From contig PBTA01000027.1 in NCBI GenBank assembly GCA_002726395.1, forward strand, positions 1-7,061: 7,061 bases of DNA. Reading direction: 5' to 3'. The stretch comes from Methanobacteriota archaeon (lineage in GTDB: Archaea; Thermoplasmatota; Poseidoniia; Poseidoniales; Poseidoniaceae). The notes beneath the pieces are model-generated. The model made no database searches and was not told the origin of the DNA. It saw only the letters and a program-made list of their open reading frames with translations. Each line of letters begins with the position of its first letter. Position 1 is the first letter of the stretch. Shown in pieces: positions 1 through 5,757 of the stretch. Both the position numbers and the translations under genes were made by a program.

Positions 1-156
1 CCAATAACCGGGGAATGCCGCCATGGTTTCACTGCGCAAGCCAAGCAAAACTTCAGGTCCATTTGGCCCGTCTCTGGAAAGCGTCATTGTCGCAGTAGGT
101 CGAGGCGGCTTACGAACAAAACCCGACAGGTCAACGCCTTCAGGCAACTCGCTCAT
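1..156 (-). CDS. Nudix hydrolase, N-terminal fragment (runs off the left edge)
   Basis: The minus strand encodes about 52 residues beginning MSELPEGVDLSGF. They then enter a segment typical of the first strands of a Nudix fold: PRPTATMTLSRDGPNGPEVL, then LGLRSETMAAFPGYW. In this family that run leads directly into the AFPGG segment and the Nudix box (GX5EX7REUXEEXGU), which would lie off the left edge, so the catalytic residues cannot be seen. Nudix enzymes hydrolyse nucleoside diphosphates linked to another moiety; the substrate here is unknown. I chose the ATG at 156 because GAGGG lies 6 nt upstream; a second in-frame ATG at 162 directly abuts that GAGGG. The gene is clearly more GC-rich than the DNA to its right and is probably stable chromosomal flank. 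Repeat site S1 lies only about 30-40 bp upstream of its start, so the array abuts its promoter region. Confidence 0.72.
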   Translation of the reverse strand, partial: MSELPEGVDLSGFVRKPPRPTATMTLSRDGPNGPEVLLGLRSETMAAFPGYW

Positions 157-182
157 AGACATCCCTCAAGGCCTAGGGGTTT

Positions 183-198
183 GAACTCTTGTGAGTTC
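183..198 (+). repeat. Cassette boundary site S1, perfect palindrome form
   Basis: This is the first motif copy, with core CTTGTGAGTT at 188-197. Only here is the site a perfect inverted repeat: GAACTC, a TTGT centre, then GAGTTC. The left half differs from the AATCC seen at most other sites. That fits a left half contributed by the chromosome and a right half contributed by the first cassette, comparable to an attI versus attC distinction. Confidence 0.7.
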
Positions 199-289
199 AG
201 ACCTAAAGTTAACAATAAGCGATATACACCTCTAGTGACACATTTGCTAGAGCTTATCGTAATATGATTATTATCTGTCGGTTGTAAAC

Positions 290-295
290 TTATAC
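290..295 (+). promoter_or_regulatory. TATA box of the C1 gene (leaderless promoter)
   Basis: TTATAC, within AACTTATACAG, is centred about 26-27 nt before the ATG at 319. That spacing is expected for an archaeal TATA box driving a leaderless transcript. The same element, with TCTGTCGGTTGTA upstream and CAGTCATTGAC downstream, is kept at the same distance before the paralogue at 3958, which supports its being functional. No Shine-Dalgarno sequence precedes the ATG. Confidence 0.6.
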
Positions 296-318
296 AGTCA
301 TTGACACAGCGCTGATTA

Positions 319-1248
319 ATGGGTTGGGAAGGACCATATTATTTTCTTGAATGTGGTAATCGTGATGCGCGTGTTTCATTGCCTAAAATCAAGAAGTTTT
401 CAAACAGGAGAGAAAAGAAACTCAATGCTGCTGAGTATTGGTCAAAAAGACTTGGCCTTGACCTCAATATGCCAGATGATACTAATGATTATTCAAACCC
501 TCCTCACTTCCAACATACGAATTATGCTGACCCAGAAGTCATTCATAATAAAATTGTAAATGGGGAAAATGAAATCACCCAATCTGTTAATGTAGCATGT
601 CCACATTGTGATGAACATCTATCAATTGAAGTCCCGTTTGAAGATGAGTATGTTTGCCCTAATTGTGATGGGGATTTTGCATTTGATTCGAACCAATCGC
701 CTAAATCATCTGGCAATGTTGACTGGTATTCAAGTCACCGTGAAAACCTCTTAGAAGCGATAACTAATCACACATTATCAAAAAATTACGAAGTTTTAGA
801 AGAACAAAAAAGATCACGAGGCATTTCAGCCATTGACAACATAATTGTCACATTCTTCGGCCTTATACTTAGCCTTGTGCTGACTCTTTTCTCTGGAGCA
901 TTTTTACTAATGTTCCCATTGTCTTTGTCACCAGACTCGGAGATACCTATCATAATGGCCTTGATTATGTCGATTATTGGTATATTGACGATTATCCCCT
1001 GCCTGAAATTTGTTAGACAAATTATATCCGATTTTTTCAAACCTGAAACTCATGAAAAGTATACCCTGACTCAATATTTTGATTCTGTTCGAAAATATAT
1101 TGCTTGGGTGGAAGTAATCAACAGTTCAACAGAAGGCCGCAGTGGTTCATTGTTTGTAATTAGTGAAGCGGTTCTCAGGGATAGCCATATATTGAAATCA
1201 TATTATGTTTATATCAGCCATGATACTGGTGGTGGTGGTGGTGGATGA
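319..1248 (+). CDS. Zinc-ribbon, two-TM membrane protein with poly-Gly C-terminus (C1 copy)
   Basis: This 309-residue protein is of unknown function. Residues 1-90 form a soluble N-terminal region beginning MGWEGPYYFLECG. A zinc ribbon follows, with CPHC at 94-97 and CPNC at 113-116. Two hydrophobic helices lie at about 172-203 and 209-232, separated by SPDSEIP. A soluble tail of about 75 residues ends in six consecutive glycines (GGT codons, 1228-1245). The zinc ribbon is probably cytoplasmic and may bind nucleic acid or protein. The gene fills the first inter-site interval alone: 121 bp of leader after S1 and about 33 bp before S2. The start is fixed by a conserved leaderless TATA box. It is about 75% identical (226 of 300 ungapped positions, counted by eye) to the protein at 3958-4893. 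The zinc ribbon and second TM helix are nearly invariant, and residues 151-190 are the most divergent. I do not recognise the family. Confidence 0.88.
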   Translation: MGWEGPYYFLECGNRDARVSLPKIKKFSNRREKKLNAAEYWSKRLGLDLNMPDDTNDYSNPPHFQHTNYADPEVIHNKIVNGENEITQSVNVACPHCDEHLSIEVPFEDEYVCPNCDGDFAFDSNQSPKSSGNVDWYSSHRENLLEAITNHTLSKNYEVLEEQKRSRGISAIDNIIVTFFGLILSLVLTLFSGAFLLMFPLSLSPDSEIPIIMALIMSIIGILTIIPCLKFVRQIISDFFKPETHEKYTLTQYFDSVRKYIAWVEVINSSTEGRSGSLFVISEAVLRDSHILKSYYVYISHDTGGGGGG

Positions 1249-1281
1249 AACAGACGCTACCTTTCCAATGTAAGCAACTTT

Positions 1282-1295
1282 AATCCTTGTGAGTT
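1282..1295 (+). repeat. Cassette boundary site S2
   Basis: AATCCTTGTGAGTT, the full consensus. It is preceded by TAAGCAACTTT, which is also present before S6, the right end of the paralogous C5 unit. Sequence to the right of the core differs entirely from that after S6. Confidence 0.8.
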
Positions 1296-1301
1296 CTTGG
1301 A

Positions 1302-2993
1302 TCATACTTTCAGTTTCTCTGGAATTGAATCCCAATCAGAACCAAGCCAAAAGAGAGGGGATTTTTTCTTATCGTTCCATCGCCAGTGTTCTCGGAGAGG
1401 TAAAGACAAATCCGATGCAAGTTTTTCGGCAAATTCACGTTGCTCGGCTTTGGTTTTAAATTCAAACCGTATTTTTATGTCTTCAACCCAGCATTTGACA
1501 CCATCATTTTCCGGGCCTACTCCCTCGAAAAAAGTCTCGTCATACCCGTTTAGCTTGTATCCAGGTTTGATGATTTGTTGGCCCATTCGAGCAAAAGGAT
1601 CGGGTTCATCTCGAACGAGACGAATAAGGTGAAGACAAACGTTTGGACCCCTGTAGTACCTCACCGTATTCGTAGGATATAAGTCAATCATTCGAATGCA
1701 AGAGTGCTCAGGAATTTCATTCCGCTTCAATTTTTTACTGTAAATGCCATCCAGAAGATGGAGATGTTTCTGCGTGACGCGATAGCCTTTGAAGCTTAGA
1801 GCAAATAGGGTCAACCTGAAATGTTTGGCTGCGAGCAAACCAATGGTTAGTAACGAAAACCCAAATGCCAATGTGAAATCCAAAGGATTTGAATCAAGTC
1901 CTACCCATATTGTGGCAATCGAAACCATCAGAAATATCGCCGTTGTAGTTGATAATTGATTATCCCCATTGCTTCTTATGTTTATGGATTCAATAGCCTC
2001 CTGCGATTCTTCATCTTCACGAACCAATACGTATTTGTTGCGTAAGAGGTCTAGTCTTTCACTCAAAGCTTCATCCCTCAAATCATCGGCGTTTTGGTCT
2101 TGCTTACGTCTGCGACTCGGCAGCAAGTCTGTATTTCGTTGAACAATAAACCACGCAAAAAAACAAGGTAGGGCAAATAATCTGAAAGCATCTTCTTTGA
2201 GTGCGTTTGACTCTCCGGATTGAAGGATAACGAGTAATTCCATGAGCGACGACACAGATGTCAGGAAAAACAAAAACAACGGAGGAAGAAGTCGTCGAAG
2301 AGGATGTATGGCGGGGTTAGCGATTCCGTTTACCTTATGATTTTCATCAAATGTAGCATTGGAATTCCGATATGCCTCGGAAGTTTTTGGGACAACACTC
2401 CCAAGTGAAGCCCCTCCTATTTCTTTTGTGTATCGAACATGTCCAAAGAAATCATCTGGACGGTGTTTCCATTTCACTTTGTCCATCCACTTGTATCTGA
2501 TAATTTCATTGTGATAGCGATGATTGTCATCCATCAACACCTCCCAGTAAAGGTCTTCAATTTCTTTGCTAGGGTTTCTCGCCCCGTGACTTTGCCTGAA
2601 CTCAATGACACGCTTCAAGTCACGATATTCTCGAATCTCTTTTGGCACCAACATAGAAAGCCGTCCCGTCCTCGAAAGGCCGGAGAATGCAAACCAGGGC
2701 GCAATAAACAATTGAATGAAAAAACCACTGAGGAACAATGGCCATGCCAAATCATACCCTACTGCCTCATTCATATCGACGAATAAACTGCGAGGAGTTC
2801 CATCTTCAGATTCAAGAGGTATGTTCCACATGATCCATCCAACGAAGAAGAACAAAATGCCAGAGACAACAAGCATGATTCTGTAGAGAATCTTGAATCT
2901 TTTTTGTAAAAGGACTCCTTCTTTCAACTTTGATTCGAAATCAACTTCTTCCCAAAAGGCTTCCATGCAATACTTCAAATTGAAGCCGGCCAT
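1302..2993 (-). CDS. Large multi-pass membrane protein of unknown function
   Basis: With this start the protein is 563 residues. The open frame continues to an ATG at 3083 (593 residues; positions below use the longer numbering). Hydrophobic segments lie at about 66-86, 112-134, 265-288, 299-316, 380-397 and 402-430, giving about six TM helices. A charged loop of about 130 residues (135-264) separates helices 2 and 3. Another (318-378), rich in Arg, Lys, Asp and Glu, separates helices 4 and 5. The last 160 residues are soluble and look beta-rich, with tryptophans near the end (HWRW, FWLGSDWD). I prefer the ATG at 2993 because AAGGAG precedes it by 5 nt and because ATTAAAAAT upstream resembles a TATA box. 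The long reading leaves only 30 bp between S3 and its ATG. The gene is alone between S2 and S3, and its stop codon lies 6 bp from S2. I cannot name a family. Confidence 0.82.
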   Translation of the reverse strand: MAGFNLKYCMEAFWEEVDFESKLKEGVLLQKRFKILYRIMLVVSGILFFFVGWIMWNIPLESEDGTPRSLFVDMNEAVGYDLAWPLFLSGFFIQLFIAPWFAFSGLSRTGRLSMLVPKEIREYRDLKRVIEFRQSHGARNPSKEIEDLYWEVLMDDNHRYHNEIIRYKWMDKVKWKHRPDDFFGHVRYTKEIGGASLGSVVPKTSEAYRNSNATFDENHKVNGIANPAIHPLRRLLPPLFLFFLTSVSSLMELLVILQSGESNALKEDAFRLFALPCFFAWFIVQRNTDLLPSRRRKQDQNADDLRDEALSERLDLLRNKYVLVREDEESQEAIESINIRSNGDNQLSTTTAIFLMVSIATIWVGLDSNPLDFTLAFGFSLLTIGLLAAKHFRLTLFALSFKGYRVTQKHLHLLDGIYSKKLKRNEIPEHSCIRMIDLYPTNTVRYYRGPNVCLHLIRLVRDEPDPFARMGQQIIKPGYKLNGYDETFFEGVGPENDGVKCWVEDIKIRFEFKTKAEQREFAEKLASDLSLPLREHWRWNDKKKSPLFWLGSDWDSIPEKLKV

Positions 2994-2996
2994 AAA

Positions 2997-3004
2997 CTCT
3001 CCTT
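2997..3004 (-). promoter_or_regulatory. Ribosome binding site supporting the start at 2993
   Basis: On the minus strand, AAGGAGAG ends just before TTT and the ATG at 2993, which places GGAG 5 nt from the start codon. It is the best Shine-Dalgarno match near any candidate start of this gene. Confidence 0.5.
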
Positions 3005-3043
3005 CGTGAAGTCGCTGTGCATTCAACAATTGCCAACCTTGAA

Positions 3044-3069
3044 CATGAGTGCGCATGAAGATACTCATG
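3044..3069 (-). promoter_or_regulatory. Inverted repeat upstream of the membrane-protein gene
   Basis: CATGAGT (3044-3050) and ACTCATG (3063-3069) are perfect 7-bp inverted repeats separated by 12 bp. They lie between a TATA-like ATTAAAAAT and the preferred start at 2993. This could be an operator or a leader hairpin; it could also be chance, and it would be coding if the ATG at 3083 is used. Confidence 0.25.
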
Positions 3070-3113
3070 CGATTTTTAATCATTCAAATGTTATCCAGTA
3101 TCATAATTCACCG

Positions 3114-3123
3114 CTTGTGAGTT
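3114..3123 (+). repeat. Cassette boundary site S3
   Basis: The core CTTGTGAGTT is exact, but the left flank is ACCG rather than AATC. It separates the divergent genes C2 (minus) and C3 (plus). Confidence 0.75.
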
Positions 3124-3179
3124 GTTCATCTAAATCTTAAATCAAAAATATTGAAAATAATGATAAAATTAGTATTATT

Positions 3180-3503
3180 ATGGAGAAAGAACGAATTGAA
3201 ATCACAACAGAAATTATTCAAAATTATAGAGGGTTATTAGATGATTTCAGACTTCGCTGGGAGGGTGTTAATGTTTCAATCAACTTTCACTCGCCAGATT
3301 CTAATTGGACTTCAACCCATGAATCGGAGAATCCTGAGGATTATCTATGGAGATTGATTTATGGAAAACACAATGTCCACACACAGATGTTTAATTTGAT
3401 TCGTAATGGGAAAACGGTATACTGTGAAGTATCAAAAAAAACCCTTGTGAGTTATTCTTCTTCGAGTAACTTCCCAATATCATCTGAAATTGTATGTTGT
3501 TGA
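3180..3503 (+). CDS. Small protein of unknown function reading through site S4
   Basis: The protein is 107 residues, hydrophilic, with no TM helix or signal peptide. Residues 1-87 look native, for example DDFRLRWEGVNVSINFHSPD and PEDYLWRLIYGKHNVHTQMF. The rest (TLVSYSSSSNFPISSEIVCC) is translated from site S4 and the neighbouring cassette, so the native C-terminus has probably been lost or altered. An A8 tract lies just before S4. Removing one A would put a TGA inside the motif (CTTGTGA) and end the protein at about residue 89. The ATG at 3180 has an AT-rich upstream region (AAAATATTGAAAATAATG) that could hold a TATA element, but no Shine-Dalgarno sequence. I do not recognise the family. Confidence 0.6.
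   Translation: MEKERIEITTEIIQNYRGLLDDFRLRWEGVNVSINFHSPDSNWTSTHESENPEDYLWRLIYGKHNVHTQMFNLIRNGKTVYCEVSKKTLVSYSSSSNFPISSEIVCC
3444..3453 (+). repeat. Cassette boundary site S4
   Basis: The core CTTGTGAGTT is exact, within AACCCTTGTGAGTTATT, and it follows an A8 tract. The plus-strand gene on its left is open across the site. Confidence 0.75.
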
Positions 3504-3527
3504 GTAAATAGTTTTCTCATCTTAGAC

Positions 3528-3800
3528 TTGAGACGGAATATTTCCGATGTTTTTTCCGAAAATCCGTATTCAGGAGAACTTGAAGCAGCAGGGCGACCTC
3601 GTCGTCGAGGTGGCCGGAGGGTGTGCATATGCAAATATGAGAATAAACAATCATTGGTTTCTGTTTTGGCATCGATTAGTTTCTCTCATAAAACTTCAGC
3701 AAAACAGGCGGCAAAATATTACTCAGAAGAGCTCGGAATATCTTTTTTGGGAATTGTTGAAACTAAATCATTACCCAAAAGTCCACTTTATGCCGAATGA
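3528..3800 (+). CDS. Possible small protein in cassette C4 (frame uncertain)
   Basis: This 90-residue frame has a TTG start, an Arg-rich patch (AAGRPRRRGGRRVC, residues 20-33) and a natural-looking helix (KTSAKQAAKYYSEELGI). It fills the interval between S4 and S5 with the spacing seen in the other plus-strand cassettes: about 74 bp before the start and 27 bp after the stop. TAAATA at 3505-3510 is a weak TATA candidate. Two other frames compete. One is plus 3547-3834, whose stop TGA lies in S5. The other is minus 3452-3634, whose TAA abuts S4 as other minus-strand stops do, and which contains PPRRRGRPAASSSPEYGF. The GC-rich core of the interval (about 3587-3626) contains an inverted repeat, ACCTCG TCGT CGAGGT (3596-3611). 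The interval may also be a decayed gene. No family is recognised. Confidence 0.35.
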   Translation: MRRNISDVFSENPYSGELEAAGRPRRRGGRRVCICKYENKQSLVSVLASISFSHKTSAKQAAKYYSEELGISFLGIVETKSLPKSPLYAE

Positions 3801-3827
3801 AAATAAATCAGACATGGTAAAACAGTA

Positions 3828-3836
3828 TATGTGAGT
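3828..3836 (+). repeat. Cassette boundary site S5, degenerate
   Basis: TATGTGAGT replaces CTTGTGAGTT, and one T is missing relative to S1. From GTGAG onward the sequence (TCAGACCTAAAGT) matches the DNA after S1. The homology between the two units therefore starts inside the site, while the bases to the left belong to cassette C4. Confidence 0.6.
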
Positions 3837-3928
3837 CAGACCTAAAGTCAAGAGTAAGCGATATAGATATATGGTGACCCATTTGCTAAAGTTTATCCTA
3901 TTATGATTATTCTCTGTCGGTTGTAGAC

Positions 3929-3934
3929 TTATAC
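3929..3934 (+). promoter_or_regulatory. TATA box of the C5 gene (leaderless promoter)
   Basis: TTATAC, within GACTTATACAG, is centred about 26-27 nt before the ATG at 3958. This is the same element and spacing as at 290-295. The surrounding block from ATTTGCTA (3881) to CATTGAC is well conserved between the two copies. Confidence 0.6.
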
Positions 3935-3957
3935 AGTCATTGACCCAGGAATGATTC

Positions 3958-4893
3958 ATGCCTTGGTCAGGACCATATTATTTTCTTGACTGCGGCAGTA
4001 GTGATGCGCGTGTTTCATTGCCTGTAGCCAAGAAGTTTGTAAACAGGAGAAAAAAAAACCTCAATGCGGCTGATTATTGGTCACACAAACTTGGCCTTAA
4101 ACTTGTAATGCCAGATGATACTAATGATCATTCAGGTCCTCCTCGCTTTCAACATACAAATTATGTTGACCCAGAAGTCGCTCATGATAAGATTGTAAAA
4201 GTGAAAAACGAAATCACCCAATCTGTTGATGTTGCGTGCCCCCATTGTGATGAACATCTTTCCATTGAAGTCCCGTTTGAAGATGAGTATGTTTGCCCTC
4301 ATTGTGATCTGGATTTTGAATTTGATTCCGACCATTTGCCTAAATCATTTGGCAATGTTGACTGGTATTCAAGTCACCGTGAAACTCTCTTAGGAGCCAT
4401 AACTAATCACACAGTATCAGAAGATTACCAAATTTTACAAGAAAAGAAAGGAACTCGCGGCCTTACAGCCATTGGAAACATATTCAGTACATTAATGGGC
4501 ATTATATGGGGTCTTGGGTTTACTTTTTTCTCTGGATTATTTTTACTGATGCTCCCATTGTCTTTGTCACCAGACTCGGAGGTACCTATTATAATGGCCT
4601 TGATTATGTCGATTATTGGTATTTTGACGATTATTCCCTGCCTGAAATTTGTTGGAGAAATCATAACTGATTTTTTCAAGCCCGAAGCTCATGAGAAGTA
4701 TACTCTGACTCAATATTTTGATCCTGTTCGAAAGTATACTGCCTGGGTTGAGTTCATCAGAAGTTCAACCAAAGGACGCAGGGGCTCACTGTTTGTAATT
4801 TCTGAAGCGGTTCTCAGTGATAGTCATACATTGAAATCTTACCATATTTATCACAGCAATGATAGTGGACACGGTGGTGGCGGTGGTGGATGA
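3958..4893 (+). CDS. Zinc-ribbon, two-TM membrane protein with poly-Gly C-terminus (C5 copy)
   Basis: This 311-residue protein is a paralogue of the product of 319-1248 and aligns without gaps over the first 300 residues at about 75% identity. Zinc-ribbon cysteines are at CPHC 94-97 and CPHC 113-116. Hydrophobic helices lie at about 172-203 and 209-232. The C-terminus is SGHGGGGGG, two residues longer than the other copy. Differences cluster in the linker and first TM helix (residues 151-190), whereas EHLSIEVPFEDEYVCP and the second helix (IIMALIMSIIGILTIIPCLK) are unchanged, so both copies seem to be under purifying constraint. It is the only gene between S5 and S6, and its promoter and 3' tail are duplicated with it. 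Function is unknown; a membrane-anchored cytoplasmic zinc ribbon is all that can be stated. Confidence 0.88.
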   Translation: MPWSGPYYFLDCGSSDARVSLPVAKKFVNRRKKNLNAADYWSHKLGLKLVMPDDTNDHSGPPRFQHTNYVDPEVAHDKIVKVKNEITQSVDVACPHCDEHLSIEVPFEDEYVCPHCDLDFEFDSDHLPKSFGNVDWYSSHRETLLGAITNHTVSEDYQILQEKKGTRGLTAIGNIFSTLMGIIWGLGFTFFSGLFLLMLPLSLSPDSEVPIIMALIMSIIGILTIIPCLKFVGEIITDFFKPEAHEKYTLTQYFDPVRKYTAWVEFIRSSTKGRRGSLFVISEAVLSDSHTLKSYHIYHSNDSGHGGGGGG

Positions 4894-4927
4894 AACAGAC
4901 ACTAACTTCGAAATATAAGCAACTTTG

Positions 4928-4939
4928 AATCCTTGTGAG
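4928..4939 (+). repeat. Cassette boundary site S6, right half altered
   Basis: AATCCTTGTGAG is intact but is followed by GG instead of TT. The left flank (TAAGCAACTTTG) matches that of S2, and the match ends after GAG. This puts the right junction of the C1/C5 repeat unit inside the motif. Confidence 0.75.
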
Positions 4940-4957
4940 GGGGATGGTTTCTCGGAA

Positions 4958-5218
4958 TTATCCAAATAATGAAAAAATTTCAAAAAAAGATAATGCAGTA
5001 AATGAGTCACCATTCCACCATTGAAATGTGAGGCACCAAAACAAAAAATAGACAACATTGGCTATTAACCAAAAACTAGGAATGACGACCATTACGGTAG
5101 CAACTATATAGAAAATTGTTATTGCAATCACTTGACTATTATTTATTTTTTCATTTTTTACAATCACTACATTGCTTTGTTCAAGAGGAAGACTGTGTGA
5201 TTCTGGATTTATTGGCAC
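4958..5218 (-). CDS. Small two-TM membrane protein, start uncertain
   Basis: From the GTG at 5218 the protein is 86 residues. A short hydrophilic N-terminus is followed by two adjacent hydrophobic segments, about 27-49 (SQVIAITIFYIVATVMVVIP) and 51-68. The true protein is probably longer. The frame is open upstream to 5347 and reads QASSRGLQLSEDGKSWVPIN across the GTG, which looks like coding sequence. There is no ATG, GTG or TTG in that extension. GGAG followed 5 nt later by an in-frame ATT (5323-5321) is the only initiation-like signal, so the start may be a rare ATT, or the ATG may have been lost. The gene is alone between S6 and S7, with its stop about 18 bp from S6. No family is recognised. 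Confidence 0.6.
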   Translation of the reverse strand: MPINPESHSLPLEQSNVVIVKNEKINNSQVIAITIFYIVATVMVVIPSFWLIANVVYFLFWCLTFQWWNGDSFTALSFFEIFSLFG

Positions 5219-5360
5219 CCAACTTTTGCCATCTTCGCTTAATTGTAGACCTCTTGAAGATGCTTGGGAGATGATAGATTGTCTCTCTTGAATAGAATTT
5301 TCCTGAGGAATACTCGATGAAATTTTAACTCCCTCGAATATTTGTCTTTACAATATTACA

Positions 5361-5390
5361 TAGTATTGTTCCCAACAATCCTTGTGAGTT
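5361..5390 (+). repeat. Cassette boundary site S7, extended form with hairpin
   Basis: AATCCTTGTGAGTT occupies 5377-5390. It is preceded by TAGTATTGTTCCCAAC, and the whole 30-bp block recurs at S9 with two substitutions. ATTGTT CCC AACAAT (5365-5379) is a perfect 6-bp inverted repeat directly left of the core. Confidence 0.8.
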
Positions 5391-5439
5391 GATACACAGA
5401 TAAACAACAGGTAATTTCCATGGAATCGCAATGGTTCGC

Positions 5440-5703
5440 TCAAAGGCCTCGATACAGTATGGGGATAAGCACATAAATTGTGAAAATCACTAGTAGGATT
5501 AGACCGGCTATCATTCCGAATACTATCTTAAATGCAAGGGGCATAGGTTCGTGATGATTGATTTGGTGATTTGAAATTTGTTTGGTTTTTTTGGCATTTT
5601 CCCAACTAAACTCTTTGTAGCAATAGGGGCAATCAAACAATCCTGAGAGTCCGCCTTCCAATTCAATATTTTTATGGCAATGAGGGCATTGAATCTCTAC
5701 CAT
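5440..5703 (-). CDS. Small zinc-ribbon, single-TM protein
   Basis: The protein is 87 residues, starting MVEIQCPHCHKN. A zinc ribbon formed by CPHC and CPYC (residues 6-9 and 25-28) is followed by KEFSW. A His/Asn-rich linker (NHQINHHE) comes next, then one TM helix at about 56-82 and a short tail ending LYRGL. The layout suggests a cytoplasmic zinc ribbon tethered to the membrane, as in the C1 and C5 proteins but much shorter. An in-frame ATG at 5727 would add eight residues. I chose 5703 because TTAAATTA lies about 27 nt upstream, the spacing of a leaderless archaeal promoter, and because the ribbon then starts close to the N-terminus. The gene is alone between S7 and S8. Nothing beyond metal binding can be assigned. 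Confidence 0.75.
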   Translation of the reverse strand: MVEIQCPHCHKNIELEGGLSGLFDCPYCYKEFSWENAKKTKQISNHQINHHEPMPLAFKIVFGMIAGLILLVIFTIYVLIPILYRGL

Positions 5704-5726
5704 GATAATAAAAGAAGACATAGACA

Positions 5727-5734
5727 TAATTTAA
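5727..5734 (-). promoter_or_regulatory. TATA box for the C7 zinc-ribbon gene
   Basis: The minus-strand TTAAATTA is centred about 27 nt before the ATG at 5703. It overlaps the first two bases of site S8, so the promoter sits at the very edge of its cassette. Confidence 0.45.
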
Positions 5735-5746
5735 TCCTTGTGAGTT
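5733..5746 (+). repeat. Cassette boundary site S8
   Basis: AATCCTTGTGAGTT, the full consensus, between two minus-strand genes (C7 and C8). Confidence 0.8.
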
Positions 5747-5757
5747 GTTTTACTATT

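Noticed and set aside
786..1040. Minus-strand ORFs inside the C1 gene and the matching one inside C5 (4425-4679)
   Set aside because: They are antisense shadows. They correspond because the sense genes are paralogous, and they lie over the TM region of a well-supported gene.
1297..2786. Plus-strand ORFs of 111 and 115 codons inside the C2 gene
   Set aside because: They are antisense to a 560-residue frame with clear membrane helices, and they have no signals of their own.
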